Of a DNA stretch of 64,000 nt, positions 44,551 through 52,910 are shown piece by piece. Source of the DNA: Komagataeibacter xylinus (GTDB lineage: Bacteria; Pseudomonadota; Alphaproteobacteria; Acetobacterales; Acetobacteraceae); contig NZ_CP041348.1 of the NCBI RefSeq assembly GCF_009834365.1, positions 186,001-250,000 of the forward strand, written 5' to 3'. The position numbers were made by a program, and so were the translations under genes. The notes below the pieces were generated by a model, which worked only from the letters and a program-made list of their open reading frames with translations, was not told the origin of the DNA and did no database searches. Position 1 is the first letter of the stretch. Every line of letters starts with the position of its first letter.

Positions 44551-45255
44551 TCATCGACGTGCTTCCCCATGCCCTGAGGCGATGAACAGCCCGACCGACT
44601 GCGGTGCGAGTGCCGTCCAGTCTGTCGGGCGAGCGTCATCGGCATGCACCGGATCATGCGCGCTCTCGCCATGCCGAGGGGCATTTCCTGTGCGCAGGAA
44701 TGACGCCGGAAAGAGTGAAGATCTCTGCCAGGACGGTGTCTCCGAAGCACCGATCACGATGTCATCGGCAGGCGGAAGAGCCAGCCGCGCGCTGACCGAT
44801 GCAACGTAATCCCGCGTCTCGGCAGGCAGTGGTCGGCCGGTTGCGAGATGCTCGTCATAGCGCGCGGGACCGGCATTATAAGCAGCCAGAAATCCGGCTT
44901 CGCCATAGCGATCCCGCATCCAGCGCAGATAGGTCGCACCAGCCAGAATGTTGTCACGCGGGTCGAACGGATCGTCGCCGAGGCCGAGCGACGTACGCAG
45001 GCTGGCCCATGTTCCGGGCATCACCTGCATGAGCCCCATCGCACCCGCCGACGACACGGCATGCGCATCGCCCCTGCTCTCCGCGTGCAGCACGGCAGCA
45101 ATCCATGAGGCCGGAATCTGCGCGCGCGTGGCGGCTTCCGCGATCATGTCGGCGTAGGGATCGGCAACCGCATTATGCGTCGGCACCGTCAATGAAACGA
45201 CGGCCGGAAGCACGACACCGAGCAGACGGAGCGCCGCCTTACCGCCGGTCATCAC
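44551..45255 (-). CDS. Lytic transglycosylase of the conjugation system (VirB1-like)
   Basis: The product is about 234 residues. A signal peptide (to about residue 31, NAVA) precedes an SLT domain with the catalytic glutamate in AAVLHAESRGDAHAVSSAGAMGLMQVMPGTW and the later GATYLRWMRDRYG and LAAYNAGPARYDEH. It locally opens peptidoglycan so the transfer channel can cross. GTG 45255 or ATG 45252 are both possible starts; the gene overlaps the DUF736 gene by about 15 bases. Confidence 0.92.
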   Translation of the reverse strand: MMTGGKAALRLLGVVLPAVVSLTVPTHNAVADPYADMIAEAATRAQIPASWIAAVLHAESRGDAHAVSSAGAMGLMQVMPGTWASLRTSLGLGDDPFDPRDNILAGATYLRWMRDRYGEAGFLAAYNAGPARYDEHLATGRPLPAETRDYVASVSARLALPPADDIVIGASETPSWQRSSLFPASFLRTGNAPRHGESAHDPVHADDARPTDWTALAPQSVGLFIASGHGEARR

Positions 45256-45577
45256 GCTTCACCGGGCGGCTCCAGACCAGATGGAAGGCACGCCCCTGAC
45301 GATCGGACTGGAACAGATTGGCGCGGATCGGCTGCGCCAGCATGGGGTCGTCGAGAACCAGCGAGAGATAGGTGCCCGCCTTCTCGCCGGTGCGTTTCCA
45401 GGCCGCGCCGACCTCTGGTCCGGCATCGGCGTCACCGAGATGGACGCGATAATCGGGCGCATGCTCGGCGTCCGACGATGTCGCCGGCACGATCGTTAGT
45501 TCGACGTCGAGGGCGAGCGTGCGCAGCCGACCGGCGAAGCCGTCAGCCGTGCGTGTAAAAGTTCCGATCTGGGCCAT
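45239..45577 (-). CDS. DUF736 protein, first copy
   Basis: The product is 112 residues. The opening MAQIGTFTRTADGFAGRLRTLALDVELTIVP and closing AFHLVWSRPVKRD are diagnostic of DUF736, a small family found almost only in alphaproteobacterial mobile elements. Its function is unknown. A second copy is encoded at 54136-54462. It lies between the traF-like peptidase gene and the lytic transglycosylase gene. Confidence 0.88.
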   Translation of the reverse strand: MAQIGTFTRTADGFAGRLRTLALDVELTIVPATSSDAEHAPDYRVHLGDADAGPEVGAAWKRTGEKAGTYLSLVLDDPMLAQPIRANLFQSDRQGRAFHLVWSRPVKRDDRR

Positions 45578-45578
45578 G

Positions 45579-46121
45579 TCAGCCTCGTTTCTGCTTGGGG
45601 GTGGGAGACATCGGTGACGGCACGAGCCACAGCGGCTGCGCGCGGCCGAGCACCGCAGCGACCGGCAGGATGCCGAAATAGCGACCGTCAAGACTGGTCG
45701 GGACTGCTGCGTTCATGACGAAAATCTGGCCGGGCAGGACGTGCCGACAGCCTTGCCAGATCGGCAGCGGACGACCGCGATGATCGTAGGCGAGTGCCTC
45801 GCCAAGCGCCTTGCCGTCGACCGAAACAGCAGTACCGATCCGGCAGACCAATTGCCCCGGCAGTGCGGCAACCGGCTTGAGCAGCGGCACACCGAGGGGC
45901 AGATAGCCGCCGTGCGCCAGCATCGTGGCAATGTCGGCCGGTGGTCGGATCGCGATCAGGTCGTCGACATGCAGGGTGCTTACCGATTGCAGGCGATACA
46001 ATCCGACCGGTGTACTGGCGGTGGCATTCCAGATCAGCCGGGGCGCCGGATGAATCGCCACTGACGTGCCAACACCGAGTATTGCGAAATACGTGGTGAA
46101 GAACCAACCAAGGCGCGTCAT
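45579..46121 (-). CDS. traF: TraF-like S26 signal peptidase (pilin maturation)
   Basis: The product is 180 residues. One N-terminal membrane segment is followed by the catalytic serine in NATASTPVGLYRL (about residue 37) and the lysine in LLKPVAALPGQLVC (about 88), as in the S26/TraF family. In RP4-type systems TraF cyclises the TrbC pilin, and a trbC gene is present at 7768-8094. ATG 46121 overlaps the DUF2840 gene stop (ATGA), which decides the start over a much longer upstream frame. Confidence 0.9.
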   Translation of the reverse strand: MTRLGWFFTTYFAILGVGTSVAIHPAPRLIWNATASTPVGLYRLQSVSTLHVDDLIAIRPPADIATMLAHGGYLPLGVPLLKPVAALPGQLVCRIGTAVSVDGKALGEALAYDHRGRPLPIWQGCRHVLPGQIFVMNAAVPTSLDGRYFGILPVAAVLGRAQPLWLVPSPMSPTPKQKRG

Positions 46122-46582
46122 GACACCGCCCTCCGGCGCAGCCAGGCCTGATGGCGGTCGCGCGTGTAGGAGCGTGCCGCCTGCCCGGAGAGCATCCGAT
46201 TGTGCAGATGCCGCCAATGCTCGGGCGCCACGTCGACGGGGTCGATGCCGATAGCTTCGATACGATCGACAGCTTCGAGCACCAGACGGACCTTCGGCCA
46301 ACCGCTCTGGCGCAACAGGCTCTCCCCGCCGGGGCGCACGAACGGCACCGTCTGATACGGCTCGCCGGGACGGGTGACGCGCACGATGTCGATGCAGGAC
46401 ACCACCGTGCCGTAATCGTTCGCTGCCCAGCGCAGGAAGGCGAATACGGTGTCCGGCGGAAAGCTCAGTATCCGCCGACGACGATCGAGAATCTGCTCAT
46501 GGGCGACAGAGCCGAAGCGGATCCAGTGCTCGATGCGCTTCTCGATCCAGGTCAGTTCGACATGAGCGAGGGTGTCGGTCAT
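46118..46582 (-). CDS. DUF2840 protein
   Basis: The product is 154 residues, starting MTDTLAHVELTWIEKRIEHWIRFG, with RRRILSFPPDTVFAFLRWAANDYGT, typical of DUF2840, a family of unknown function that lies next to traF in these conjugative elements. ATG 46582 overlaps the RHH gene stop. It is likely part of a long leftward transcript starting above repA. Confidence 0.86.
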   Translation of the reverse strand: MTDTLAHVELTWIEKRIEHWIRFGSVAHEQILDRRRRILSFPPDTVFAFLRWAANDYGTVVSCIDIVRVTRPGEPYQTVPFVRPGGESLLRQSGWPKVRLVLEAVDRIEAIGIDPVDVAPEHWRHLHNRMLSGQAARSYTRDRHQAWLRRRAVS

Positions 46583-46821
46583 GGCACATCTCCAGCAGTA
46601 TCGGGGAACTCGCGGGCCAGCAGCGCGCGCAGCATGTCGGCGACCGTGATGCCGCGCTGGAACGCCGCGACCTTGAGCCGCGCGCGCAGCGCCGGCGTGA
46701 CGTCGATGGTCAGCCGGGCGGTAAAGCGGTTGATGGTCGAAGGCTTGTCCGGCGCCCTGACCCAGCGTTCGGGATCGGCGGGACGCGCCGCGAAGCCGGG
46801 CGGCGTGCGACGTTCCGTCAT
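46579..46821 (-). CDS. Ribbon-helix-helix protein of the replication/partition cluster
   Basis: The product is 80 residues. The C-terminal half INRFTARLTIDVTPALRARLKVAAFQRGITVADMLRALLAREF is a ribbon-helix-helix fold. It overlaps the methyltransferase gene on one side and the DUF2840 gene on the other (both ATGA). Such genes beside parA often serve as the centromere-binding partner of partition or as a regulator. Function inferred from position. Confidence 0.8.
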   Translation of the reverse strand: MTERRTPPGFAARPADPERWVRAPDKPSTINRFTARLTIDVTPALRARLKVAAFQRGITVADMLRALLAREFPDTAGDVP

Positions 46822-47561
46822 GGCGAAATTCCTTCGCCGAGCGGCAGCACGGAGGCGATGCGGTCGCGCGCCTTTTGCGCCATGACTGGATCGATCTCGC
46901 AGCCGACATAGCGCCGACCGGCGAGCCGGCAGGCGACACCGGCCGCGCCCGAGCCGGCGAACCAGTCACCCACCAGGCCACCTGGTGGGCAGCTCGTGCG
47001 GATCAGGATCTCCAGCAGTGCCACCGGCTTCTCGGTGGGATGGATGGCGCGCCCATGCGCATTGCGGACCGGAATCACGGAGCGCATCAGGCGCGGGCCG
47101 CCATCCTCGCTCACGTAATGGCCGGCATCGATCCGGCCCATGTGGGGCGGCCGGTGTCTCCGCCTTACCGTGCGCGCCCGCGCATCGGACGTGGTGGGAA
47201 CAACATTGTAGACGGCGCGCCAGGGCGTATCGTCGCGATAGAACTGGACGATCAGTTCATGCACGCGGCGGAAGCGATCGGCATGGAAGCTGGAACCGTT
47301 CTGCTTCTCCCAGACCAGTTCCTGAGCATATTTCCAGCCCGCATTCCGAAATGCCGCGTTGGATGCGAGAAAGCTCCGCAGGGAGCCGAAGACCCAGAGC
47401 GAGCCGCTCGGTTTCAGGGCGGCGAGTGCCTTGCCGGGCCAGTCCGCCACGCGCCGGTCCCAGGCGAGCGACGTATCGCCATAGGGCGGGTCGACCAGGA
47501 TCATGTCGTAGGGGCCGTGCCAGGGCATCAGGAGCGCGCTGTCGCCGGTCAGGAGGGTCAT
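46818..47561 (-). CDS. Solitary DNA methyltransferase (DPPY motif)
   Basis: The product is 247 residues. MILVDPPYGDTSLAWDRR holds the catalytic DPPY motif near residue 20, and VGDWFAGSGAAGVACRLAGRRYVGCEID near 205 is the AdoMet-binding FxGxG region. This motif order (catalytic first) is that of the beta class of N6-adenine or N4-cytosine methylases. No restriction gene adjoins, so it may be an orphan methylase for self-protection or regulation. It overlaps parA upstream and the RHH gene downstream. Confidence 0.88.
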   Translation of the reverse strand: MTLLTGDSALLMPWHGPYDMILVDPPYGDTSLAWDRRVADWPGKALAALKPSGSLWVFGSLRSFLASNAAFRNAGWKYAQELVWEKQNGSSFHADRFRRVHELIVQFYRDDTPWRAVYNVVPTTSDARARTVRRRHRPPHMGRIDAGHYVSEDGGPRLMRSVIPVRNAHGRAIHPTEKPVALLEILIRTSCPPGGLVGDWFAGSGAAGVACRLAGRRYVGCEIDPVMAQKARDRIASVLPLGEGISP

Positions 47562-48196
47562 GGCACCAGCCCCCCGATCTCGGCCGTCAGGGCGGCGATT
47601 TCGCGGGCGGCAATCCCGTGCGGGCGCAGGTCGCAGACCAGGCGGCCGGTGCGCGCGGCGTCGGCGAAAGCAACCCGCTGGCCGATCCGCGCCGCTAGAG
47701 CGGCAGGCTCATGCCCCATCAGCGCCAGCCGGGTTTCGCGGGCGATGACCGTGCGCGCGGCGCAGCGGTTGAGCACGAAGCGGGCCAGCAGGCCGGGACG
47801 GAAGAAGCGCGCGTCCTCCAGCAGCCGCAGCATCTCGGCCGAAGCCCATCCGTCGAACGGCGAAGGCTGCGCGGGAATCAGCACCAGGTCGGCAGCCAGC
47901 AGAGCGGAGCGCAATAATGCCGCCACCCGAGGCGGACCGTCGATGACGACGTGATCCACCCCCTGAGCTAGTTGGGGCGCCTCGTGGTGGAGTGTGTCGC
48001 GTGCCAGCCCGATCACGCCGAACAGCCGGGGCAGTCCTTCCCGCGCGCGCTGCGCCGACCAGTCCAGCGCCGAACCCTGCGGATCGGCGTCGATGACCGT
48101 CACGCGCTGGCCTTCCCGAGCCCATTGGCCGGCGAGATGCAGCGCCAGAGTCGTCTTGCCGACGCCGCCCTTCTGGTTGAGGAAAGCCACGATCAT
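47558..48196 (-). CDS. parA: ParA-family partition ATPase
   Basis: The product is 212 residues. The deviant Walker A, LNQKGGVGKTTLALHLAG, is at about residue 6-23, followed by VIDADPQGSALDWSAQR and VVIDGPPRVAALLRSAL. This compact form (no N-terminal HTH) is the ParA type found with small RHH partners. ATG 48196 overlaps the repA stop (ATGA). It drives plasmid segregation, with the RHH protein at 46579-46821 as a possible partner. Confidence 0.92.
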   Translation of the reverse strand: MIVAFLNQKGGVGKTTLALHLAGQWAREGQRVTVIDADPQGSALDWSAQRAREGLPRLFGVIGLARDTLHHEAPQLAQGVDHVVIDGPPRVAALLRSALLAADLVLIPAQPSPFDGWASAEMLRLLEDARFFRPGLLARFVLNRCAARTVIARETRLALMGHEPAALAARIGQRVAFADAARTGRLVCDLRPHGIAAREIAALTAEIGGLVP

Positions 48197-49248
48197 GGCC
48201 CCTCTCCGGGGGTTTTCCACGGATCGGCAGGGGGGCCAACATCCTTAAAGTTAGACTCTTTTAAGTTAGAATCTAAGTTAAGGGCGTCGTAACCAATTGA
48301 TTCAATGTCATGATTCGGCGTTTTCCGCAAACGATAGCACGGATGCCGTGGCAGTGATGGCACGGATAAATCCACAACTGATAGCACGGATGAACTCACA
48401 GCTTGTCCACAGACGCCTGTGGATAATTTGACAGGTGCAAAGGCCAGCGTGTCATTGCCGTTGCGGTCGGGACGCACCGACAGCCGATAGCCGGCAAAGG
48501 GCTGCCGCTTCGCCATGTCGCGCAGTTCGAAGGCAAAGCGCCGATAGGGGGAAAGACTGGCGGATTTTTCGTAGAGATGGCGCAGGCCGAAGGCCCAGCC
48601 CGCACGCTGGCGACCGCCATGCTTGCGCACGATGCGATAGAGCCAGCGCTCCAGACCGCCGGTGAGGCCAAAATAGGCCGGGTCGATGGTCAGCACGAGC
48701 GCGTCATCGAGAACCGCCTGGTAGAACCAGTCGGGCAGGATCAGTTCGATCACGCGGGTGCGCCCTTCCCGCGCGGTATGCCGTTTCCATTCGTTGATCC
48801 AGGAAAAGCGGTGCAGTTGCCCCTTGCCGGTCTGCCGCAGCGACGTCTTGATCGTGGTGGATTGCAGCCGGTCGAAGGCCGCTTCCAGCCGCTCATAGTC
48901 CCGCGCGCTGTCGCCCCGACCGATGAAGGTCAGGATCTCGCGCGGGCTGGCCACCATCAGCCGCGACGTGCGCCGACCGGCGTCACGCGCGGCAACGAGA
49001 TGGCTGGCGGCCCAGATCAGCACGTCAGCATCCCAGATCGTGGCCATGCCATGTTCGGCAGACGCCTCGACCCGGATGGTGACGTCCGGGGTCCGGTAAT
49101 CGATCGGGACCATGCGGGGGGATTTGGCGAGGCTGAAGAACGGAAACGCCATCAGATCCTGTGCGTCACGAGGAGCGAAATCTCCCGCGATAGCGTGGAA
49201 GAGTTCCAGTTGCTCGCGCTCGGAGCGCGCCCTGCCGGGCGGAGGCAT
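48193..49248 (-). CDS. repA: RepA, replication initiator protein A
   Basis: The product is 351 residues of the RPA family of replication initiators. The N-terminal to middle region contains MAFPFFSLAKSPRMVPIDYRTPDVTIRVEAS, ATIWDADVLIWAASHL and YFGLTGGLERWLYRIVRKHGG, winged-helix parts typical of the family. The last 80 residues are low in conserved features, and the DNA beneath them contains iteron-like repeats, DnaA boxes and an AT-rich repeat array. ATG 49248 overlaps the HTH gene stop. The C-terminal coding region thus doubles as a probable origin. Confidence 0.9.
   Translation of the reverse strand: MPPPGRARSEREQLELFHAIAGDFAPRDAQDLMAFPFFSLAKSPRMVPIDYRTPDVTIRVEASAEHGMATIWDADVLIWAASHLVAARDAGRRTSRLMVASPREILTFIGRGDSARDYERLEAAFDRLQSTTIKTSLRQTGKGQLHRFSWINEWKRHTAREGRTRVIELILPDWFYQAVLDDALVLTIDPAYFGLTGGLERWLYRIVRKHGGRQRAGWAFGLRHLYEKSASLSPYRRFAFELRDMAKRQPFAGYRLSVRPDRNGNDTLAFAPVKLSTGVCGQAVSSSVLSVVDLSVPSLPRHPCYRLRKTPNHDIESIGYDALNLDSNLKESNFKDVGPPADPWKTPGEGP
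48245..48283. repeat. AT-rich direct repeats, candidate DNA-unwinding element
   Basis: TTAAAGTTAGACTC (48245-48258), TTTAAGTTAGAATC (48260-48273) and TAAGTTAAG (48274-48282) are three tandem related units with a 15-base period. They are strikingly AT-rich in a GC-rich gene, as in unwinding elements of iteron plasmids. Confidence 0.6.
48332..48391. repeat. Three iteron-like repeats in the 3' end of repA
   Basis: The 13-base unit (T/C)GAT(A/G)GCACGGAT occurs at 48332-48344, 48355-48367 and 48379-48391, spaced 23 and 24 bases, close to two helical turns. They are likely RepA-binding iterons. Confidence 0.7.
48403..48426. promoter_or_regulatory. Inverted pair of DnaA boxes
   Basis: TTGTCCACA at 48403-48411 (one mismatch) and, on the other strand, TTATCCACA at 48418-48426 (perfect) face each other across 6 bases. 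Together with the adjoining iterons they indicate a replication origin. Confidence 0.68.
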
Positions 49249-49532
49249 CAGCGACGGCTCCCGCGTGATGTCGGCGGAATCAGCGGACTTTGCCGCGCGG
49301 CCGCCGGCACGACGCCGGCAGTGGTGTCCGAGGTATGGGCGCGGGCACCACTCTCGACCCAGGCCTGCAACTCATCCACCCGATAGACCACGCGGCCACC
49401 GAGCTTCGAGTAGCGCGGTCCGGTGCCGTAGATCCGGTGTTTCTCCAGTGTGCGAATAGATAGTCCGACGAAGCGCGAGGCGTCGGGCGTGCGCAGATAG
49501 CGCGGCGGCAGATCGCTGTAATTGGCGGACAT
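49248..49532 (-). CDS. AlpA/excisionase-like helix-turn-helix protein upstream of repA
   Basis: The product is 94 residues. LPPRYLRTPDASRFVGLSIRTLEKHRIYGTGPRYSKLGGRVVYRVDELQAWVESG is a MerR/AlpA-type winged helix. It is the first gene of the leftward rep-par-tra unit, and its stop overlaps the repA start. It probably regulates that unit. The upstream gap holds a strong 12-base inverted repeat at 49619-49652 which could be its operator. Confidence 0.85.
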   Translation of the reverse strand: MSANYSDLPPRYLRTPDASRFVGLSIRTLEKHRIYGTGPRYSKLGGRVVYRVDELQAWVESGARAHTSDTTAGVVPAAARQSPLIPPTSRGSRR

Positions 49533-49618
49533 GAGGTGGCTCCGTGGTCGCTGGCTGGGGCCGCGGGACAGATGCGGCCAGCAGGGATCAGCGTGGCGGA
49601 GCGAGGTCTTCCGGGACT

Positions 49619-49652
49619 AGGACCGATCTCATCGGGGGGCGAGATCGGTCCT
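49619..49652. promoter_or_regulatory. Perfect 12-base inverted repeat upstream of the rep operon
   Basis: AGGACCGATCTC and GAGATCGGTCCT flank a 10-base G-rich loop. It sits 87 bases upstream of the HTH-repA unit. It could be an operator for the HTH protein or a hairpin in the leader. A further perfect 9-base inverted repeat (GGCCCCATG/CATGGGGCC) lies at 49868-49901. Apart from these, 49533-50194 shows no gene. Confidence 0.55.
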
Positions 49653-50194
49653 TGACTGGCGGGAGATGGCGACGCGGCCGCCTCGAACCGGGCGACCGAA
49701 CCAACTGGATTTCGGCTTTCGCCCTCGTCCCAATCATACAAAGTTCTGCTGAAGGTTTCGGTAAGCGGACATCATGCTGCGATGACACGAGCCAGTCTGC
49801 CAGTTTCTGAACCATAACCCATGCCATATGGTCTGCTCTCAGCAAATTGCGAACTTAGCCCATGCCGGGCCCCATGACCCAGTAGCCAAGGACATGGGGC
49901 CTGGACCGCTTACTGCATCGTGTCGCCGTCCGGTTCAGCCAACAGAGAAAGAAAGCCGGGTTCAACAGTGGGGCAGCGGTCTACAGTCCATACGTTCTGG
50001 GACGTTGGGATGTCGGTCCTCACAAGACGATCACGCCATTGCAGCAGTCAACGTTGTGTTGGCTGGTCTGTCTTCTCGGGTTGCATCGACCTCACGACCT
50101 GACTACCCTGCAAGCACCATTGCCGCGTCGGGCCACAATACGACGAAACCTTATTGAGCGTGCTTACTACCTAGAGAGGTTTCGAAAAAACGCC

Positions 50195-51649
50195 ATGAAC
50201 TTTGCGACTTATCGGTCGCAGTGGGCTTATAACCCGCTGCGCGAAGTGCTGGCCGGAATGGTCGGCACCTTCGCCCTCATTCCCGAGGTCATTGCTTTCT
50301 CCTACGTTGCCGGCGTCTCTCCCGCCGTCTCCCTTTTCGCGTCATTTGTCATTAGCGTCGCCATTTCCATCACCGGTGGCCGCCCGGGAATGATCTCAGG
50401 GGCGGCGGGTTCCGTGGCCCTCGTAGCCGCGGCCCTCGTGCATAGCTACGGGCTTCAATACCTTCTCGTCGCGACATTACTGGCTGGCGGACTACAGATC
50501 ATTTTCGGTGCGCTTGGCTTTCAGGTCATTATGCGCTTCGTATCGGCTGAGGTCCGCACCGGCTTTGTGAATGCTCTCGCGATCCTGATCTTTTCGGCAC
50601 AGTTACCACAAATGCTTCATGTGACGTGGCACACGTATGCACTGATTGCCCTTGGGCTTGCCATCATCTATCTCATGCCACGGATATCAACCCTGATACC
50701 GTCGCCCCTGATCTGTATCGTAGTTCTGACAGGCATCACGATGTGGTATCCAATGCCGGTGCACACTGTCTCTGATCTGGGCACGCTGCCGACAGGCCTT
50801 CCTGCTTTTACGATCCCCCACGTACCATTCAATCTGGCCACACTGAAAATTGTGTTTCCCTATGCCCTTGCGATGGCATCTGTGGGCCTCCTTGAATCTC
50901 TAATGACAGCAGGTGTCGTGGATGATGAGACCGACACGCACGGTGATCCCAGAATGGAATGCGTAGGTCTTGGTGTCTCGAATGTGTTTGTAGGACTGTT
51001 CGGCGGCATCGCCGGGTGCGGTATGGTAGGGCAGACAGTCGGCAATCTTCGGTACGGCGGCCAAGGACGTCTGTCGACCTTTACTGCCGGCGCTTTCCTG
51101 CTGTTTCTGATGGTCATGCTGCATACTTATGTCGCCCGCATTCCAATGGCTGCCCTTGTCGCCATTATGTGCATGGTCTCAATCAGCACATTCTCGTGGT
51201 CATCCCTGCGTGATCTTGCGCGTTTTCCAAAGCTCTCAAGCCTCGTCATGGTCGTAACCGTTGCCGTGACTGTCGCATCCTCGGATCTGGCTCTAGGTGT
51301 GCTCGTCGGTGTTCTGCTCAGTGGTGTGTTCTTTGCCTGGTCTATGACGCATTTGATGCACGTCAAAAAGATCAGAGAAGAGGGTACGGATATCTACGAG
51401 GTTGAGGGACAGGTTTTCTTTGCTTCGTCTGACCTTCTTCACGATCAGATCGACTTCAGGACCAATGCGCGCCGGGTCGTCATCAGGCTGAACAACGCCC
51501 ATTTCTGGGACGTGACCTCGGTGGCTATGATTGAGAAGATCGTATCCAAACTCAAGGCTCGCGACATTGAAGTTGAAATCGAGGGCTTGCATGCGCTCCG
51601 GCATGGCATCGTCATGCGGTTGACCAGTGAAAAGCTCCTGACCACCTGA
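50195..51649 (+). CDS. SulP-family anion transporter with STAS domain
   Basis: The product is 484 residues. About 10-12 membrane segments begin REVLAGMVGTFALIPEVIAFSYVAGVSPAV, the SulP signature, and GGRPGMISGAAGSVALVAAAL follows. The C-terminal STAS domain starts near residue 390 (EVEGQVFFASSDLLHDQIDF) and ends at residue 484. SulP proteins move sulfate, bicarbonate or similar anions; the substrate is not evident. ATG 50195 begins at family sequence, while a 52-codon upstream extension does not resemble it. It is opposite in direction to the backbone and forms an insertion between the HTH gene and the DUF2285 gene. Confidence 0.88.
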   Translation: MNFATYRSQWAYNPLREVLAGMVGTFALIPEVIAFSYVAGVSPAVSLFASFVISVAISITGGRPGMISGAAGSVALVAAALVHSYGLQYLLVATLLAGGLQIIFGALGFQVIMRFVSAEVRTGFVNALAILIFSAQLPQMLHVTWHTYALIALGLAIIYLMPRISTLIPSPLICIVVLTGITMWYPMPVHTVSDLGTLPTGLPAFTIPHVPFNLATLKIVFPYALAMASVGLLESLMTAGVVDDETDTHGDPRMECVGLGVSNVFVGLFGGIAGCGMVGQTVGNLRYGGQGRLSTFTAGAFLLFLMVMLHTYVARIPMAALVAIMCMVSISTFSWSSLRDLARFPKLSSLVMVVTVAVTVASSDLALGVLVGVLLSGVFFAWSMTHLMHVKKIREEGTDIYEVEGQVFFASSDLLHDQIDFRTNARRVVIRLNNAHFWDVTSVAMIEKIVSKLKARDIEVEIEGLHALRHGIVMRLTSEKLLTT

Positions 51650-51889
51650 TAAACTTCGAATAAATGTCCGGAAAAATTCGCCGTCAGGCCAATTTTTCCG
51701 GGCAGGTTTTCCATATCTGGGTTGCGGTATTCGATTACAAAATAACTGCCCCTGCAGAAACATTCCCGATGCAAACATGCGATGGCTCGTGTCAACGTTA
51801 TCTTTTGACGTATAATGTTCAGGAATGGACTATTTTCTCCTTATGTATCTGAAGCCTCACTTCTTCTTTTCAACGAACCGTCACGCGTC

Positions 51890-51987
51890 TCCAATAGCGG
51901 ACCATTTTCGGTTTTCCTCGACACAAAGCACCGGAGCGGCCAGCAGTGAGGCCATGGATACTATCAGCCTCCTTGTTCTGTTCTTCC
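51890..51987 (+). pseudogene. Truncated 5' end of a CPA1 antiporter gene
   Basis: This stretch matches 34014-34111 without gaps at about 80 percent, covering about 65 bases of leader and the first codons (ATG 51955, MDTISLLVLF against MDTISLLALL). The match stops near 51987, just before the end of the DUF2285 gene. It marks a broken junction at the right side of the SulP insertion. The rest of 51650-52012 holds no gene I can support. Confidence 0.75.
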
Positions 51988-52012
51988 GGCCCTACAAGAC
52001 ATTCATCATCCA

Positions 52013-52778
52013 CTATCGTCCCCGAAACGGGTGCAGTAGCAGGCGCCGATATCCTCCGTCAGTCAGTCCCCGCGCAAAACGCACCAGCCGTTTCATGCGG
52101 AAATGCAGATCATGGGAGAGCCAGTCCCCTGCGGAAACCTCCCGACCGAACAGGACGCCGGCGATCTCGCGCTGCGACACCCCGTCGTCCAGGCCATCGA
52201 GCGTCCGGAGCGCCAGGATCAGCCTGCGGATGCGATCGGATGACAGGCAGGCCGGATCACGACCGGGACGCCGATCCATCAGCACGCGCCAGAGCCGCAG
52301 GGCGGCCTGGACACGCACCTCGAACAGCGCGTCGAGCGGCAGGAGCACGCCGAGCTGAGCCCCGTCAGGCGGCAAGACGTACAGCCGCAGGATCATCTCC
52401 CCCTGCTCGACCAGCACTTCTCCCGCCATATCAGGCGGCAGTTCTGCCCGAGCGAGGGAGACCGGATGATACGCCGCGTCAGCCAGTGCTGTCGGCAGGC
52501 GGACAACCGCAATCACGGCCGGCGATACCGCAACAGTCCAGCGGGCGGTACGCGGATTGAGGGCCGTGCGGACACTCTCGAAATCGCAACCCCCAGCGCC
52601 GGGCGAAGGCTTCGGCGTCTGACGTGGACAGCGCGGCCCGGAGCGCGGCGCGCTGAAGGGCGGCACGATCACGGATAAAGTCCCGATTGCGACTGACAAA
52701 CTGCAAGGCAAAGGCAGGAGCGTCGAGCGACCGCAGGCCCTCGTACGCGCCCGCCGACCGCCAGTTGGCGCGGCTCAT
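52013..52778 (-). pseudogene. DUF6499-DUF2285 regulator gene split by a frameshift
   Basis: From ATG 52778 one frame encodes a DUF6499-like N-terminal domain (MSRANWRSAGAYEGLRSLDAPAFALQF) up to EAFARRWGLRF near 52583. The continuation, ESVRTALNPRTARWTVAVSPAVI and then a DUF2285 domain (LILALRTLDGLDDGVSQREIAGVLFG), is in another frame running to 52013. One extra base in the AAA at 52581-52583 would explain it. Full-length homologues join these domains. Either a real mutation or an assembly error. The C-terminus also lies at the SulP insertion junction. Confidence 0.72.
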
Positions 52779-52910
52779 GGCGTCGTCTCCGATGCGTAAC
52801 GGGTGGGAACAGGGCAAGTACTTGCTCGCGAGAGTATGCCAGACCGTCCCGTTGCCCGCTACGCCCCGCACCTGCAACAGGTCTTGCAGGTCACGCAACG
52901 ATTCAGGGTG

